A stretch of 64,000 nt of DNA, from contig VWVT01000003.1 in assembly GCA_008638415.1 (NCBI GenBank), positions 186,001 to 250,000 on the forward strand, given 5' to 3'. Under the pieces are notes generated by a model. That model saw only the letters and a program-made list of their open reading frames with translations. It had not been told where the DNA came from and made no database searches. A program made the position numbers and the translations under genes. Source of the stretch: Nocardiopsis sinuspersici (GTDB lineage Bacteria > Actinomycetota > Actinomycetes > Streptosporangiales > Streptosporangiaceae). Below, piece after piece: positions 24,701-35,052 of this stretch (positions are counted from its first letter, which is position 1; each line of letters begins with the position of its first letter).

Positions 24701-26896
24701 ATGCGCTTGCCTCCCGGACGGTTCCTCGCCCGTGTCACCGCGCTCCCCGCGATCGCCCTCTCGGCCTGGCTCCTGGTGGCCTTCCCCCTCCTGGCCCTGG
24801 GGTCCCTCACCCCGCTGGTGGCCGCCGTCCTCGGCGTGCCCGCCGTGGTCGCGGCCTGCGCGCTGGTGCCCCGACTGGTCCCGGACCCGCCGGAGGAGGA
24901 GAACGTGCCCTGGTGGCCGGTCGTCCTCGTCCTGGTGGTCGTGGTCGCCTTCGCCGCCGTGCAGATCGCCTACCACGCCGAGGCCCTGGTCATCCGCCGT
25001 GACCCGGCCTCCTACGCCATGTACACCGCGTGGATCGCCGAGAACGGGTACCTGCCCATCCCGCAGCAGCGGGAGCTCATCGCGGGCGACGACCCCTCGC
25101 TCAGCTACCAGAGCCTGGCCCACTACGCGCGCGGCGACGTCATCTGGCCCCAGTTCATGGCCGGGGCCCCGCTGGTGACCGCCGTCGGCTACTGGTGGGG
25201 CGGGCTCGACGGAATGCTCGTGACCACCCCGGTCCTGGGCGCGCTGGGCGTGCTCACCTTCGCGGGGCTCACCGCCCGCCTGGTCGGGGCCCGCTGGGCG
25301 CCGCTGGGCGCCCTGGTCCTGGCCGCGTGCCTGCCCCAGCAGTGGGTCAGCCGCTTCACCTACAGCGAGCCCGTCACCCAGATCCTCCTGCTCGGCGGAC
25401 TGGTCCTGGCCTACGACGCACTCGTGCGGCGCACGTGGATCACCGACCGCTGGTCGTCCGCCCACACACTGGCCGCCGCGGCCGGGCTGGCGTTCGGCCT
25501 GGGGCTGGTGGTGCGCATCGACGCGATCCGAGACCTGCTGCCCGTGGTCGGGTTCGTCGGACTGCTGCTGCTCGCCCGGCGCGGGCAGGCGCTGCCGCTG
25601 CTGGGCGGCGTGGCCGTCGGCACGGGCCTCGGCCTGTACGCCGGGTACGGGCTGTCCCTGCCCTACCTGGAGTACCTGTCCGACTCCCTCAACCCCCTGC
25701 TGCTGATCAGCGCCGTCGTCATCGTGGTCACGGTCGTGGCCACCGCCGCCCTGTGGCGCCACGGGATCCCGCACGTGGAACGCGTCCGCTGGCTCCCGGG
25801 CGTGGTGGCCGCGCTCGTGCTGCTCACCATGGTGCTGCTCGCCGTCCGCCCCCTGCTGTGGCCCGACTACGGGCACGGCAGCGACTTCACCGACGGCTGG
25901 GTCGCCTACGTCCAGCAGCGTGAGGGCCTGTCCGTCGAGGGCAGCCGCACCTACTACGACATGAGCCTGTACTGGGTGGGCTGGTACGTGGGCCTGGCCA
26001 CCGTCCTGTTCGCCTCCCTCGGCGTCGCACTCGTACTGCGCCGCCTCTTCCAGCGGCGCGACCCCCAGTGGCTGCTGCCCGCCATGCTGCTGGTGTGGAC
26101 GGTGACCACCACCCTGCTGCGCCCCGCCATCACCCCCGACCACCCCTGGGCCAGCAGACGGCTGGTCGCGCTGGTCATCCCGGCCTTCGTCCTGTTCGCC
26201 GTGTGGTTCCTGGCCTGGCTCACCCGCTACTGCGCCGTCGCCGCCCACTCCGACCGGCACACCCTCCCCGCCCGCGCGCTCCCGGCCGTGGTCGCCGCCG
26301 TCACCGCGGCCGCGCTGGTCGTGCCGACCGTCATCACCGCGACCGACACGGTCAGGGTGAGGTCGACCGGCCCTGTCCTGTGGAACCCGTTCACCACGGA
26401 GGTCTCCGTCGCCCCGGAGAACGGCACGCTCAGAGTGGAGGCAGCCGGCCTCGTTCGGGGGGACCCGTTCACCATGGTGGTCGAGGCCGACGGAGTGATG
26501 GGCTACAGACAGGACGTCGGCACGGTCGACGCCACGCACCGTCTCTGCGCGGCGCTGCCCGAGGACGCCTCGGTGGTCGTGGTCGACTCCGGTATGGCCG
26601 GGAACTACATGCCGCTGCTGCGCAACGTCTGCGGCGTGCCCACCGCGGCCATGAACGAACCGACCCCGCGGGACGTGGACCGCGTCGTCTCCGAGATCCA
26701 CGAACGCGACCGCGACGCCGTGCTCGCCTCGTCGGACTGGGAGCAGCTCGAACGGCTGGCCGGCGGCGGGACGGAGGCCGAGCGGCCCTTCCACGTCGTC
26801 GCCCGGATGGATCCGAGTACCCTCATGGAACCGCCCACCGGTTCCTGGGCCTTCATCGGAAGCGTGTGGGTGTCCGTCCTCCCCGACGAGGGATGA
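24701..26896 (+). CDS. Large polytopic membrane protein, probable GT-C-like glycosyltransferase
   Basis: 731 aa from ATG 24701. About 12-13 membrane segments cover residues 10-560, beginning LPAIALSAWLLVAFPLLALG, and a soluble domain of about 170 residues ends the protein. The first loop carries VIRRDPASYAMYTAWIAENG, an acidic motif in the position typical of GT-C enzymes that use polyprenyl-phosphate sugars. This is suggestive, not diagnostic. It is followed 49 nt later by a GT2 and then a GT4 gene on the same strand, so all three probably form one glycan-building unit at the membrane. Confidence 0.7.
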   Translation: MRLPPGRFLARVTALPAIALSAWLLVAFPLLALGSLTPLVAAVLGVPAVVAACALVPRLVPDPPEEENVPWWPVVLVLVVVVAFAAVQIAYHAEALVIRRDPASYAMYTAWIAENGYLPIPQQRELIAGDDPSLSYQSLAHYARGDVIWPQFMAGAPLVTAVGYWWGGLDGMLVTTPVLGALGVLTFAGLTARLVGARWAPLGALVLAACLPQQWVSRFTYSEPVTQILLLGGLVLAYDALVRRTWITDRWSSAHTLAAAAGLAFGLGLVVRIDAIRDLLPVVGFVGLLLLARRGQALPLLGGVAVGTGLGLYAGYGLSLPYLEYLSDSLNPLLLISAVVIVVTVVATAALWRHGIPHVERVRWLPGVVAALVLLTMVLLAVRPLLWPDYGHGSDFTDGWVAYVQQREGLSVEGSRTYYDMSLYWVGWYVGLATVLFASLGVALVLRRLFQRRDPQWLLPAMLLVWTVTTTLLRPAITPDHPWASRRLVALVIPAFVLFAVWFLAWLTRYCAVAAHSDRHTLPARALPAVVAAVTAAALVVPTVITATDTVRVRSTGPVLWNPFTTEVSVAPENGTLRVEAAGLVRGDPFTMVVEADGVMGYRQDVGTVDATHRLCAALPEDASVVVVDSGMAGNYMPLLRNVCGVPTAAMNEPTPRDVDRVVSEIHERDRDAVLASSDWEQLERLAGGGTEAERPFHVVARMDPSTLMEPPTGSWAFIGSVWVSVLPDEG

Positions 26897-26945
26897 GCCG
26901 GTCCCCCCGCCTTCCGCACCCGACCGCACCCCGTTGAGAAGAACC

Positions 26946-27881
26946 ATGAGCGACACACGCGACGACGTCCCCCAGAAGCACGGCCAGGACCAGCCGGTCC
27001 GCGTCACCATCGTGCTGCCCTGCTACAACGAGGAGGCCCACGTCGTCGACGAGGTCAAACGGATCTGCTCCGCCATGGACGGGTCCGGGTACGGCTACGA
27101 GCTGCTCGCCGTGGACGACGCCTCCACCGACGAGACCCTCGCCCGGCTGAGGGACGTGGAGGGCCTCTACCCGCACATGCGCGTCATCGCCTTCGGGCAC
27201 AACGGCGGGTCGGGCACCGTCCGCCGGATCGGCAGCCAGCGGGCGCGCGGCGAGTTCGTCGTGTGGACCGACGCGGACATGAGCTACCCCAACGAGCGCA
27301 TCCCCGAACTGGTCGCCATGCTCGACGCCGACCCCGGGACCGACCAGGTCGTGGGTGCGCGGAGCCAGGAGATGGGCAGCCACAAGGCGCTGCGGGTGCC
27401 CGCCAAGTGGGTCATCCGCAAGATCGCCGAGAACCTCACCAACACGCGGATCCCCGACCTCAACTCCGGGCTGCGCGTGTTCCGGCGCGACGTCGCCCGC
27501 CCCTACCTGAAGCTGCTGCCGCCCGGGTTCTCCTGCGTCACCACCATCACCCTGGCCTTCCTGTCCAACCAGCACCCCGTCATGTACGTGCCCATCGAGT
27601 ACGCCAAGCGGGCGGGCAGGTCCAAGTTCCACTTCGTCAGCGACGCCTACCGGTACATCCTCCAGGTGCTGCGCATGGTGATGTACTTCAACCCGCTCAA
27701 GGTGATGATGCCGCCCGCCCTGGCGCTGCTCGGCCTCGGCGCGGCCAAGTTCGTCTTCGACCAGGTGCGCCACCCGCTGTACGTCCCCAACAACACCGTC
27801 ATGATCCTCATGACCGGCCTGATCATCGCGGCGATCGGGCTGCTGGCCGACCTGATCGTGCGCTCCCGGGAGGGCGCGTGA
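26946..27881 (+). CDS. Glycosyltransferase family 2, polyprenyl-phosphate type
   Basis: 311 aa from ATG 26946 with GAGAAGAA just upstream. The GT-A fold is clear: VTIVLPCYNEEAHVVDEV at residue 20, then LLAVDDASTDET, the metal-binding DxD in VVWTDADMSYPNERIP, and LNSGLRVFRR. It ends with two membrane segments (MMPPALALLGLGAAKFVFD and MILMTGLIIAAIGLLADLIV). The architecture resembles ArnC/GtrB/DPM enzymes that load a sugar onto polyprenyl phosphate at the inner face of the membrane. Its stop overlaps the next start as GTGA. Confidence 0.9.
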   Translation: MSDTRDDVPQKHGQDQPVRVTIVLPCYNEEAHVVDEVKRICSAMDGSGYGYELLAVDDASTDETLARLRDVEGLYPHMRVIAFGHNGGSGTVRRIGSQRARGEFVVWTDADMSYPNERIPELVAMLDADPGTDQVVGARSQEMGSHKALRVPAKWVIRKIAENLTNTRIPDLNSGLRVFRRDVARPYLKLLPPGFSCVTTITLAFLSNQHPVMYVPIEYAKRAGRSKFHFVSDAYRYILQVLRMVMYFNPLKVMMPPALALLGLGAAKFVFDQVRHPLYVPNNTVMILMTGLIIAAIGLLADLIVRSREGA

Positions 27882-28993
27882 GCGCTGTGGCCCGGGTCGC
27901 GCTCGTGGGGCCCGCGCACCCGTACAAGGGCGGCGGCGCCAGGCACACCACCGAGCTGGCGCACCGGCTGCGGGCGCTCGGCCACCCGACGACCGTGGAG
28001 TCCTGGCGGGCGCAGTACCCGGCCGCCCTCTACCCGGGGCGGCAGACCATCGACGCTCCCGAGGGAGAGCCCTACCCCGGCACCCGCCACGAGCTGGCCT
28101 GGTACCGGCCGGACGGGTGGTGGCGCACCGGGCGGCGCCTGGCCCGCGACGCCGACCTGGTGGTGCTCACCCTCTTCTCGCCCGTCCAGGTGCCCGCCTA
28201 CCTCGGCATCCTCGCGGGGGTGCGCTCGCGGCGGGGTGCGCGGACGCGCGTGGTGGTGCTGTGCCACAACGTGCTGCCCCACGAGCGGCGGGCCGTGGAC
28301 GTGTCCCTCGTCCGGGCCCTGCTGCGCCGGGTGGACGCGGTGGTCACGCACTCGCCTGAGCAGGCACGCCTCGCCGAGGGGCTGCGGGGACCGGGCCGCC
28401 GGGGCGTGGCGGTCGCCGAGATGCCGCCGCACCTGCCCGAGACCGGCGGCGCCTCCGAGCCGCCGCCGGGGGAGCGGCGGCACCTGCTGTTCCTGGGCAT
28501 CGTCCGCCCCTACAAGGGGGTCGACCTTCTGCTGGAGGCCCTGGCCCACGGCGCGCCCGACGACGTGGCGCTCACCGTGGCCGGGGAGTTCTGGGGCGGC
28601 ACCGAGGAGCTGGAGGCGCTGGCCACACGGCTGGGGATCGCCGACCGGGTGCGGCTGCGGGACGGGTACGTGCCCGCCGGCGAGCTGCCGGAACTGTTCG
28701 CGTCGGCCGACGCCGTGGTGCTGCCGTACCGGACCGCCACCGCCACCCAGAACGTGTGGCTGGCGCACGAGCACGGCCTGCCGGTGGTGGCCACCCGGGC
28801 CGGGACCCTCGCCGACCACGTGCGCGGGGGCGTCGACGGGGTGCTGTGCGAGCCGGGCGACGCGGCCGACCTGGCCCGGGCGCTGGGGGAGTTCTACGCC
28901 CCCGGGGAACCCGAGCGGCTGCGCGCCGGGGTCCGCCCGGTGGACGCCGAGCCGTACTGGCGGGCCTACACCGGCATCCTGCTGGAGGCGTGA
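27878..28993 (+). CDS. Glycosyltransferase family 4
   Basis: 371 aa from GTG 27878, overlapping the GT2 stop by 4 nt (GTGA). The GT-B fold is shown by the N-terminal VALVGPAHPYKGGGARHTTE, a central LFLGIVRPYKGVDLLLEAL, and the C-terminal nucleotide-sugar site DGYVPAGELPELFASADAVV, then LPYRTATATQ and HEHGLPVVATRAGTL. It should transfer a sugar from a nucleotide donor in the cytoplasm. The tight overlap suggests it acts in the same pathway as the GT2. Acceptor and donor are unknown. Confidence 0.9.
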   Translation: MSAVARVALVGPAHPYKGGGARHTTELAHRLRALGHPTTVESWRAQYPAALYPGRQTIDAPEGEPYPGTRHELAWYRPDGWWRTGRRLARDADLVVLTLFSPVQVPAYLGILAGVRSRRGARTRVVVLCHNVLPHERRAVDVSLVRALLRRVDAVVTHSPEQARLAEGLRGPGRRGVAVAEMPPHLPETGGASEPPPGERRHLLFLGIVRPYKGVDLLLEALAHGAPDDVALTVAGEFWGGTEELEALATRLGIADRVRLRDGYVPAGELPELFASADAVVLPYRTATATQNVWLAHEHGLPVVATRAGTLADHVRGGVDGVLCEPGDAADLARALGEFYAPGEPERLRAGVRPVDAEPYWRAYTGILLEA

Positions 28994-29038
28994 GGCCGCC
29001 GCTCCGCCCCGGTGGGCGGGTGCGGAGCGGCGGCCTCA
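28991..29038. terminator. Bidirectional terminator between GT4 and CU044_5270 genes
   Basis: A perfect 17-bp stem (28991-29007 with 29022-29038, arm TGAGGCCGCCGCTCCGC) and 14-nt loop. It starts in the GT4 stop codon and ends 7 bases before the convergent stop. Confidence 0.8.
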
Positions 29039-29045
29039 CACCGTG

Positions 29046-30218
29046 TCACTCCTCCGTCAGCGGGTGCTCGGCCACGTCGGGCCACTCGTCGGTCCACTCG
29101 GCGGCCTCGTAGAGGCGGTACTCGACCACGTCACCGGGTTCGCTCCAGTCGGCCTCCGACGCCGAGGGCTCGACCACCACCCGTTCGACGGACCGCACCG
29201 TCCCCGTCCCGGGGTCGAACAGGATCCGTTCCTCGTACCGGCCCCGCTCCGCGTCACCGAGGTCGAAGGCGACGCCCACGGCGGGCCGTCCGGACAGGTC
29301 CTCCGTCACCCCCTCGGCCGCACGGACACCGGGCATACCCGCCAGGACCTCGTACACACCCGCCCTGACCTCGGGAGGAAGGGGGAGGGTCAGCGTGCCC
29401 TTGAGAAGAGCGAACCGCTGCTCGGGTTCGCTGTGGTAACCCTCCTCGGCGAGCGCCTCCTCCCGGAACTCCCGCTCAAGTGCGTCCTGGGGCCGCCCGT
29501 CCCACAGGATCTCCTCCAACCGCTCGGGGTCGGGGGGAAGCTCCTGGAGCTCCTGGGGGGCCAACGAGCCATAGCCGAAGCCGTACCCCGTGGGGCCGGC
29601 GTCCGCGGGGCCGTCGCCCTCCTCGGCGGTGGGGATCTCCGGGCGCTCGGCTCCGGGGTCGCGGGGCCAGAACGTGGGGGAGCCGTCGCGCTCCCACGCC
29701 GGCCGGTCGTCCTCGTCGACCAGGGACCAGTCCGTCGAGGGGATGTCGTTGGTGGAGAGGCCCTTCTCCAGGTGCATCCACCGCTCCTCCTCGTAGACCC
29801 GGTACACCCCGTACCTGTCGTCCTCGGGACCCACACCCCAGGCACGGCCCCAGGTGTAGTGCTGGTACCAGACGGCCCCGTCGGGCCGTGGGGCCCCGGC
29901 GGCGGCCTCGGCGACGGGGGCCATGACCTCCATCGCACTGTCGGCGTCCCCGGGTCCGTTCGAGGAGCCGGGAGGAGGACCCGCCGCCACCGTGTCCGGT
30001 TCCATGAGGTCGGCCGGGCCCAGGACCAGGAAGGCGAACACGGCGGCGGCCGTCAGCACGGCCGCGCCGGACAGGGCCAGGGGCAGCAGTGACACCGGGC
30101 GGGTCCGGGACGCGGGGCGTTCGCCGCCCGGGCGCCAGCCCGTGCGCACGGCCAGTTCCTCGGGGCCGGACTCGGGAACGTCCGCCCTCATGCGGCGCAG
30201 GTGGTCGAGTTCGTTCAC
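29046..30218 (-). CDS. CU044_5270 family membrane protein, sigma-factor partner
   Basis: 390 aa from a GTG that overlaps the sigma factor stop as GTGA. It has a short cytoplasmic N-terminus ([16 protein letters not shown]), one membrane segment (LLPLALSGAAVLTAAAVFAFLVLG, residues 43-66) and a large outer domain. It matches the actinobacterial CU044_5270 family, which is nearly always encoded behind an ECF sigma factor. By position and topology it may work as an anti-sigma factor or signal-sensing partner, but the N-terminus lacks the HxxxCxxC zinc motif of ZAS anti-sigma factors, so this is inference. Confidence 0.82.
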   Translation of the reverse strand: MNELDHLRRMRADVPESGPEELAVRTGWRPGGERPASRTRPVSLLPLALSGAAVLTAAAVFAFLVLGPADLMEPDTVAAGPPPGSSNGPGDADSAMEVMAPVAEAAAGAPRPDGAVWYQHYTWGRAWGVGPEDDRYGVYRVYEEERWMHLEKGLSTNDIPSTDWSLVDEDDRPAWERDGSPTFWPRDPGAERPEIPTAEEGDGPADAGPTGYGFGYGSLAPQELQELPPDPERLEEILWDGRPQDALEREFREEALAEEGYHSEPEQRFALLKGTLTLPLPPEVRAGVYEVLAGMPGVRAAEGVTEDLSGRPAVGVAFDLGDAERGRYEERILFDPGTGTVRSVERVVVEPSASEADWSEPGDVVEYRLYEAAEWTDEWPDVAEHPLTEE

Positions 30219-30841
30219 CGGTGGTCCTCCTCCTTCGTGGGCGTGGTGGCTGCGGTGGCGTCGGTCGTGGCGGCGAGCGCGGCGCGCACGCGCTTGCGGG
30301 CGCGGTGCAGCCGGGAGCGCACGGTGCCCACCGGGACACCGAGCACCAGGGCGGTCTCCTCGTAGGTCAGCTCTCCCCAGGCGACCAGCAGGAGGGTGTC
30401 CCGGTCACCCTTGGAGAGCCGGGCCAGGGCGGCGGCCAGGCTGCCGGACAGCGACGTGGCGTCCACGCGCTCGGCCGCGCGGTCGGCGAAGCCCTCCAGG
30501 ACGGGGTCCACGCCGGTCCGGGCCAGGGCCCGGTAGTGGCGCGTCTCCGTGCGGTGGTGGCGGCGCACCAGGTTGGCGGCGATCCGCCACAGCCAGGGGC
30601 GGGCGTCGGGGCGACCCGGGTCGTAGCGGTGGCGCTTGCGGAAGGCGATGTGGAAGGTCTCGGCCACCACGTCGTCGGCGTCAGGACCGCCCAGCCGCCG
30701 GGCGGCGTAGCGGTGCAGCGCGGGCGCGTGGCGGCGGAAGATCTCGCCGAACCGCGTCGGCTCGTCCAGCGACCGCCGGATGACGGCCGCGTCGGGTTCC
30801 GGGCCGCCGGACGCGGCGGCCCGGAAGGCGGTGGAGGGCAT
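30215..30841 (-). CDS. ECF RNA polymerase sigma factor
   Basis: 208 aa from ATG 30841. Region 2 is [20 protein letters not shown] followed by [20 protein letters not shown] and [11 protein letters not shown]; region 4 is [20 protein letters not shown] followed by [27 protein letters not shown] normal-length ECF sigma factor directing a small regulon in response to an envelope or stress signal. Translation is coupled to the downstream CU044_5270 gene. Its autoregulated promoter would lie in 30842-31055, but I cannot point to a certain motif. The 214-base gap on its right holds nothing else I can name. Confidence 0.92.
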   Translation of the reverse strand: MPSTAFRAAASGGPEPDAAVIRRSLDEPTRFGEIFRRHAPALHRYAARRLGGPDADDVVAETFHIAFRKRHRYDPGRPDARPWLWRIAANLVRRHHRTETRHYRALARTGVDPVLEGFADRAAERVDATSLSGSLAAALARLSKGDRDTLLLVAWGELTYEETALVLGVPVGTVRSRLHRARKRVRAALAATTDATAATTPTKEEDHR

Positions 30842-31055
30842 GGGGGGTCCGATCACGTCGGGCTCGGGTCGGGGTGGTCTCACACCCCTACTAGCCCGAT
30901 CCCCGCGAAGGGGTTCACGGGCTGTCCGACCTCGTGCGTGTGATGGCCGGCACACGCCGCGCGGGGCGGGTGCATGGGGGCGGCGGCCGTCGGGGGCCGA
31001 GGGCTGGAGTCCGCTCCCGTGCCGGGCGCGTTCCGCCGCCCCGGACGGCGGCGGA

Positions 31056-32012
31056 TCAGGCGGGCGGAGCGTCCACGCTCTCCGGCGGGCGGGCGGTACG
31101 CCCCGACAGCAGTACCGACAGCCCGGCCCAGCCCACGTCCGCGGCCGTCATCACCAGCCGCGACAGCACCGCCACCACCAGCGCCGCACCCGCGTCCAGC
31201 ACCGGGGACAGCGCCACCACCAGCACCGCCTCGCGCACCCCCAGGCCCGCCGGGGCGAACACCACCAGCAGCCCCAGCGTCCACGCCAGCGCGTAGCCGC
31301 CCGCCGCCGGGCCGAGCGACCGCAGCGCCTCGCCGCCCACCGCCCAGGTCAGCAGCCACACGTGCAGCCCCAGGGGCACCCACGCCACCAGGGTCCATCC
31401 CACGGAGGCGGCCACGGCCCGGCCCCGCACGTCCAGGGGCCCGGCCCCGGCGACCTCGCGGAACCGGGCGAACGGGCGGGCAGCCAGCCGGATCCCCCAG
31501 CCCAGCACACGCGGGTGCAGCGCGGCGAGCAGCAGCGGGGCCAGCGCCAGCGCCCACCACCAGCGCCGGGCCGCCCCCGCCGAGGACAGGGGCAGCGCCA
31601 CCGCCGCGACCGCCAGGCTCACCGCGACCGTCACCGCCACCGCGAGCAGCGTCGCCGCCGCACCGCGCGACCTCGGCACCCTCCAGTCGCGGGCCAGTTC
31701 CACCTGCGCGACGAACGCCCACACCGAACCCGGCAGGTACTTGCCGAGCTGGCCCACGAACATGACGCGGGCCGCCACCCGGTACGGCAGCGGCGAACCC
31801 ATGCCGGCCAGCAGCGCACGCCAGGCGAGCATCTGCGCCGTCAGCCCCGCCATGCCCGCCAGCACCGCGGCGGGCAGCACCCACAGCGGCAGCGACGCCA
31901 CCGCGTCGCGGGCCTGCTCCCAGTTCGCGCGCAGGGCCAGCCCCGCGCACGCGCACACCACCAGGAACAGCGCCAACCGCACCCACGGGTTGCCGCGCAG
32001 CCGACTCAGCAC
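31056..32012 (-). CDS. Flippase-like integral membrane protein (LPG synthase TM/UPF0104 type)
   Basis: 318 aa from GTG 32012 with GGAGGG about 8 nt upstream. Eight or so membrane segments run along its length. Family blocks are [20 protein letters not shown] and [20 protein letters not shown] with VREAVL. These match the membrane domain shared by lysylphosphatidylglycerol synthases and UPF0104 proteins, without the catalytic GNAT domain. It is probably a lipid-linked sugar or lipid transport/flippase component; with the nearby glycosyltransferases that is plausible but unproven. Divergent from fbiC. Confidence 0.84.
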   Translation of the reverse strand: MLSRLRGNPWVRLALFLVVCACAGLALRANWEQARDAVASLPLWVLPAAVLAGMAGLTAQMLAWRALLAGMGSPLPYRVAARVMFVGQLGKYLPGSVWAFVAQVELARDWRVPRSRGAAATLLAVAVTVAVSLAVAAVALPLSSAGAARRWWWALALAPLLLAALHPRVLGWGIRLAARPFARFREVAGAGPLDVRGRAVAASVGWTLVAWVPLGLHVWLLTWAVGGEALRSLGPAAGGYALAWTLGLLVVFAPAGLGVREAVLVVALSPVLDAGAALVVAVLSRLVMTAADVGWAGLSVLLSGRTARPPESVDAPPA

Positions 32013-32129
32013 GTTGTCTCCCTCCGTACGCGCCGACCCTACGCCGCGCGTACCACCTCCCCGTTCCCGCGTGGGGCCCGCATCCCCGGCGCCTCCGCCG
32101 TTTGCGCGCCGAGCGGTGATGCGTCCACA

Positions 32130-32155
32130 GGTACGAAAGTACCGGGGCGTAGGGT
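32130..32155 (+). promoter_or_regulatory. fbiC promoter with a hairpin-like operator candidate
   Basis: TAGGGT (32150-32155) lies 7 nt before the fbiC ATG, a leaderless layout. The perfect inverted repeat GGTAC-GAAA-GTACC (32130-32143) lies in the -35/spacer region where a repressor could block polymerase. Confidence 0.5.
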
Positions 32156-32162
32156 GCGCTCT

Positions 32163-34790
32163 ATGAGTGGTGAGAACGACCCGGCCCCCGTCCCCTCCCC
32201 GACCCCGTCCGCCATGCGCAGGGCGTTGGCCCGCGCCCGGGACGGCAAGACCCTCGACGTCACCGAGGCCGAGGTGCTCCTGCACGCCAGGGGCGAAGAT
32301 CTGGAGACCCTCCTCGAACACGCCGGAAGAGTGCGCGACGCCGGACTGGAGGCCGCAGGCCGCCCCGGTGTCATCACCTACAGCCGCAAGGTGTTCGTCC
32401 CCCTGACCCGCCTGTGCCGCGACCGCTGCCACTACTGCACGTTCGCCACGGTGCCCGGCCGCCTCGACGCGCCGTTCCTGTCGCCCGACGAGGTTTTGGA
32501 GATCGCCCGGCAGGGTGCCGCCATGGGCTGCAAGGAGGCCCTGTTCACCCTCGGCGACCGGCCGGAGGACCGCTGGAAGCAGGCCGCCGAGTGGCTCAAC
32601 GCCCACGGCTACGACGACACCCTGTCCTACGTCCGGGCCATGGCCATCATGGTGCTGGAGGAGACCGGCCTCCTCCCGCACCTCAACCCCGGTGTGCTCA
32701 CCTGGACCGACTTCCAGCGGCTCAAGCCCGTCTCCCCGTCCATGGGGATGATGCTGGAGACCACCTCCACCCGGCTGTTCACCGAGAAGGGCCAGGCCCA
32801 CTACGGCAGCCCCGACAAGGACCCGGCGGTGCGGCTGCGCGTGCTGGAGGACGCCGGGCGGTCCAGCGTCCCCTTCACGACCGGGATCCTCCTCGGCATC
32901 GGCGAGAACACCGCCGAGCGGGCCGAGTCGATCTTCGCGATGCGCGGGGCCTCCCGCCGCTACGGCGGCATCCAGGAGGTCATCGTGCAGAACTTCCGGG
33001 CCAAGCCCGAGACGGCGATGATGCACCGCCCCGACACCGAACGCGAGGAGATGGCCGCCGCGATCGCCGTCACCCGCCTGGTCATGGGGCCCAGGGCGCA
33101 CGTGCAGGCGCCGCCCAACCTGATCGGCGCCGAGCACGGCGGCGTGGACGAGTACGGGCTGATGATCCGCGCGGGCATCGACGACTGGGGCGGCGTCTCC
33201 CCGCTGACGCCCGACCACGTCAACCCCGAGCGCCCCTGGCCGCAGATCGACGACCTGGCCGAGCGCACCGCCTCCCACGGCTTCACGCTGCGCGAGCGGC
33301 TCACCGTCTACCCCGAGTACGTCAGGACCGGGGAGCCGTGGCTGGACCCGCGCGTGGCCGGGCACGTGGCCGCGCTCGCCGACCCCGAGACCGGACTGGC
33401 CCGCGAGGACGCGCCCGTGGTGGGCCGGCCCTGGCAGGAGCCCGAGGCGGTGCTGGTCTCCTCCGGCCGCACGGAGCTGCACACGGAGATCGACACCGAG
33501 GGCCGCACCGGCGACCGGCGCGGGGACTTCGACGCCGTCTACGGCGACTGGGACGAGCTGCGCCCGGGCGTGGACCGCCAGGGGGCCGTGCCGCACAGGT
33601 TCGACCCCGACATCGCCGCCGCGCTGCGCAGCGCCGAGGCCGACCCCGCGGGCCTGTCCGACGACGAGGCGCTCGCGCTGCTGCACGCCGACGGGGACGA
33701 ACTGGAGGCGCTGACCTCCCTGGCCGACCGGGTGCGCCAGGACGTGGTGGGCGACGACGTCACCTACGTGGTGACCAGGAACATCAACTTCACCAACGTC
33801 TGCTACACCGGGTGCCGGTTCTGCGCGTTCGCCCAGCGCCGCACCGACGCCGACGCCTACACGCTCTCCCTGGACCAGGTGGCCGACCGCGCCGAGGAGG
33901 CGTGGAAGTCCGGGGCGACCGAAGTGTGCATGCAGGGCGGCATCCACCCGGACCTGCCCGGCACCGCCTACTTCGACATCGCCTCCGCCGTACGCGACCG
34001 CGTCCCGGACATGCACGTCCACGCGTTCAGCCCGATGGAGGTGGTCAACGGGGCCTCGCGCACCAACCTGCCGGTCCGCGAGTGGCTGACCCGCGCCCGC
34101 GACGCCGGGCTCGGCTCCATCCCGGGCACCGCTGCGGAGATCCTCGACGACGAGGTCCGCTGGATCCTCACCAAGGGCAAGCTGCCCTCCAGCGAGTGGA
34201 TCGACGTGATCACCTCCGCCCACGACCTGGGCATCCCCACCACGTCCACGATGATGTACGGGCACGTGGACTCGCCGAGGCACTGGGTGGCGCACATCAA
34301 GCTGCTGCGCTCCCTGCAGGAGCGGTCGGTGGAGCGCAACGGCCGCCGCGGGTTCACCGAGTTCGTGCTGCTGCCGTTCGTGCACACCAACGCGCCCATC
34401 TACCTGGCCGGGCTGGCCCGCACCGGGCCGACCGTGCGGGAGAACCGGGCGGTGCACGCCCTGGCCCGCCTGCTGCTGCACGGGCACATCGACAACATCC
34501 AGTGCTCGTGGGTCAAGCTCGCCGAGGACACCTGCCGCCAGCTGCTCGCGGGCGGGGTGAACGACGTGGGCGGCACCCTGATGGAGGAGACCATCAGCCG
34601 GATGGCCGGGTCGGGGCAGGGGTCGTTCAAGACCATCAGCGACATCCGCGCCCTGGTCGAGCCGACGGGCCGCCCCGTCCGCCAGCGCACCACCACCTAC
34701 GGTCCCGTGTCCGAGGAGCGCCGGCGCACCGCCGAGGCCAGCGACGGCGTGGCCTCCAGCGTCCTGCGGCCCACCCTGCCCGTGGTCTGA
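32163..34790 (+). CDS. fbiC: FO synthase, bifunctional CofG/CofH (FbiC)
   Basis: 875 aa. It makes 7,8-didemethyl-8-hydroxy-5-deazariboflavin (FO), the chromophore of coenzyme F420, from a riboflavin precursor and tyrosine. Two radical SAM halves are fused: the CofG half with the cluster motif [11 protein letters not shown] (about residue 83) and the CofH half with [14 protein letters not shown] (about residue 547). Other family blocks are [16 protein letters not shown] and the second-half [15 protein letters not shown]. Length matches actinobacterial FbiC. No ribosome binding site is present, and the -10 box at 7 nt implies a leaderless mRNA. fbiA and fbiB lie 4 kb to the right. Confidence 0.96.
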   Translation: MSGENDPAPVPSPTPSAMRRALARARDGKTLDVTEAEVLLHARGEDLETLLEHAGRVRDAGLEAAGRPGVITYSRKVFVPLTRLCRDRCHYCTFATVPGRLDAPFLSPDEVLEIARQGAAMGCKEALFTLGDRPEDRWKQAAEWLNAHGYDDTLSYVRAMAIMVLEETGLLPHLNPGVLTWTDFQRLKPVSPSMGMMLETTSTRLFTEKGQAHYGSPDKDPAVRLRVLEDAGRSSVPFTTGILLGIGENTAERAESIFAMRGASRRYGGIQEVIVQNFRAKPETAMMHRPDTEREEMAAAIAVTRLVMGPRAHVQAPPNLIGAEHGGVDEYGLMIRAGIDDWGGVSPLTPDHVNPERPWPQIDDLAERTASHGFTLRERLTVYPEYVRTGEPWLDPRVAGHVAALADPETGLAREDAPVVGRPWQEPEAVLVSSGRTELHTEIDTEGRTGDRRGDFDAVYGDWDELRPGVDRQGAVPHRFDPDIAAALRSAEADPAGLSDDEALALLHADGDELEALTSLADRVRQDVVGDDVTYVVTRNINFTNVCYTGCRFCAFAQRRTDADAYTLSLDQVADRAEEAWKSGATEVCMQGGIHPDLPGTAYFDIASAVRDRVPDMHVHAFSPMEVVNGASRTNLPVREWLTRARDAGLGSIPGTAAEILDDEVRWILTKGKLPSSEWIDVITSAHDLGIPTTSTMMYGHVDSPRHWVAHIKLLRSLQERSVERNGRRGFTEFVLLPFVHTNAPIYLAGLARTGPTVRENRAVHALARLLLHGHIDNIQCSWVKLAEDTCRQLLAGGVNDVGGTLMEETISRMAGSGQGSFKTISDIRALVEPTGRPVRQRTTTYGPVSEERRRTAEASDGVASSVLRPTLPVV

Positions 34791-34914
34791 CGCCCCGGGC
34801 CCGGGACGGGGAGCACGGGCGGAGCACGGCCGACGGGCGCGTCACCACCGGTGTTCCGGAGGGGCCGTGCCCGCGGTGGCGCGAAGCCGGGACGGAGCCG
34901 GGAACGCAAGGACG

Positions 34915-34951
34915 AAGGGGCGAAGCGCCGGAGGACGGCGCCTCGCCCCTT
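34915..34951. terminator. Hairpin between fbiC and chitinase genes
   Basis: AAGGGGCGAAGCGCCG pairs with CGGCGCCTCGCCCCTT apart from one mismatch, loop GAGGA. It lies in the convergent gap and can serve either direction. Confidence 0.6.
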
Positions 34952-34960
34952 CTCGGGGGT

Positions 34961-34998
34961 GGCGGCCCGTCACCGAGGGGAGTGTGCGACGGGCCGCC
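34961..34998. terminator. Second hairpin between fbiC and chitinase genes
   Basis: An 11-bp stem GGCGGCCCGTC with GACGGGCCGCC and a 16-nt loop, 10 bases after the first hairpin and 54 bases past the chitinase stop on the minus strand. Confidence 0.55.
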
Positions 34999-35052
34999 GG
35001 GGAGCCGCGTGTAGCGGGAGAGGGACGGGGGATCCCTCCACGCGGCCTTGTG

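Noticed and set aside
32013..34487. Minus-strand open frame that extends the flippase gene across fbiC
   Set aside because: Family similarity begins only at GTG 32012, which has a good ribosome binding site; the rest is antisense to fbiC.
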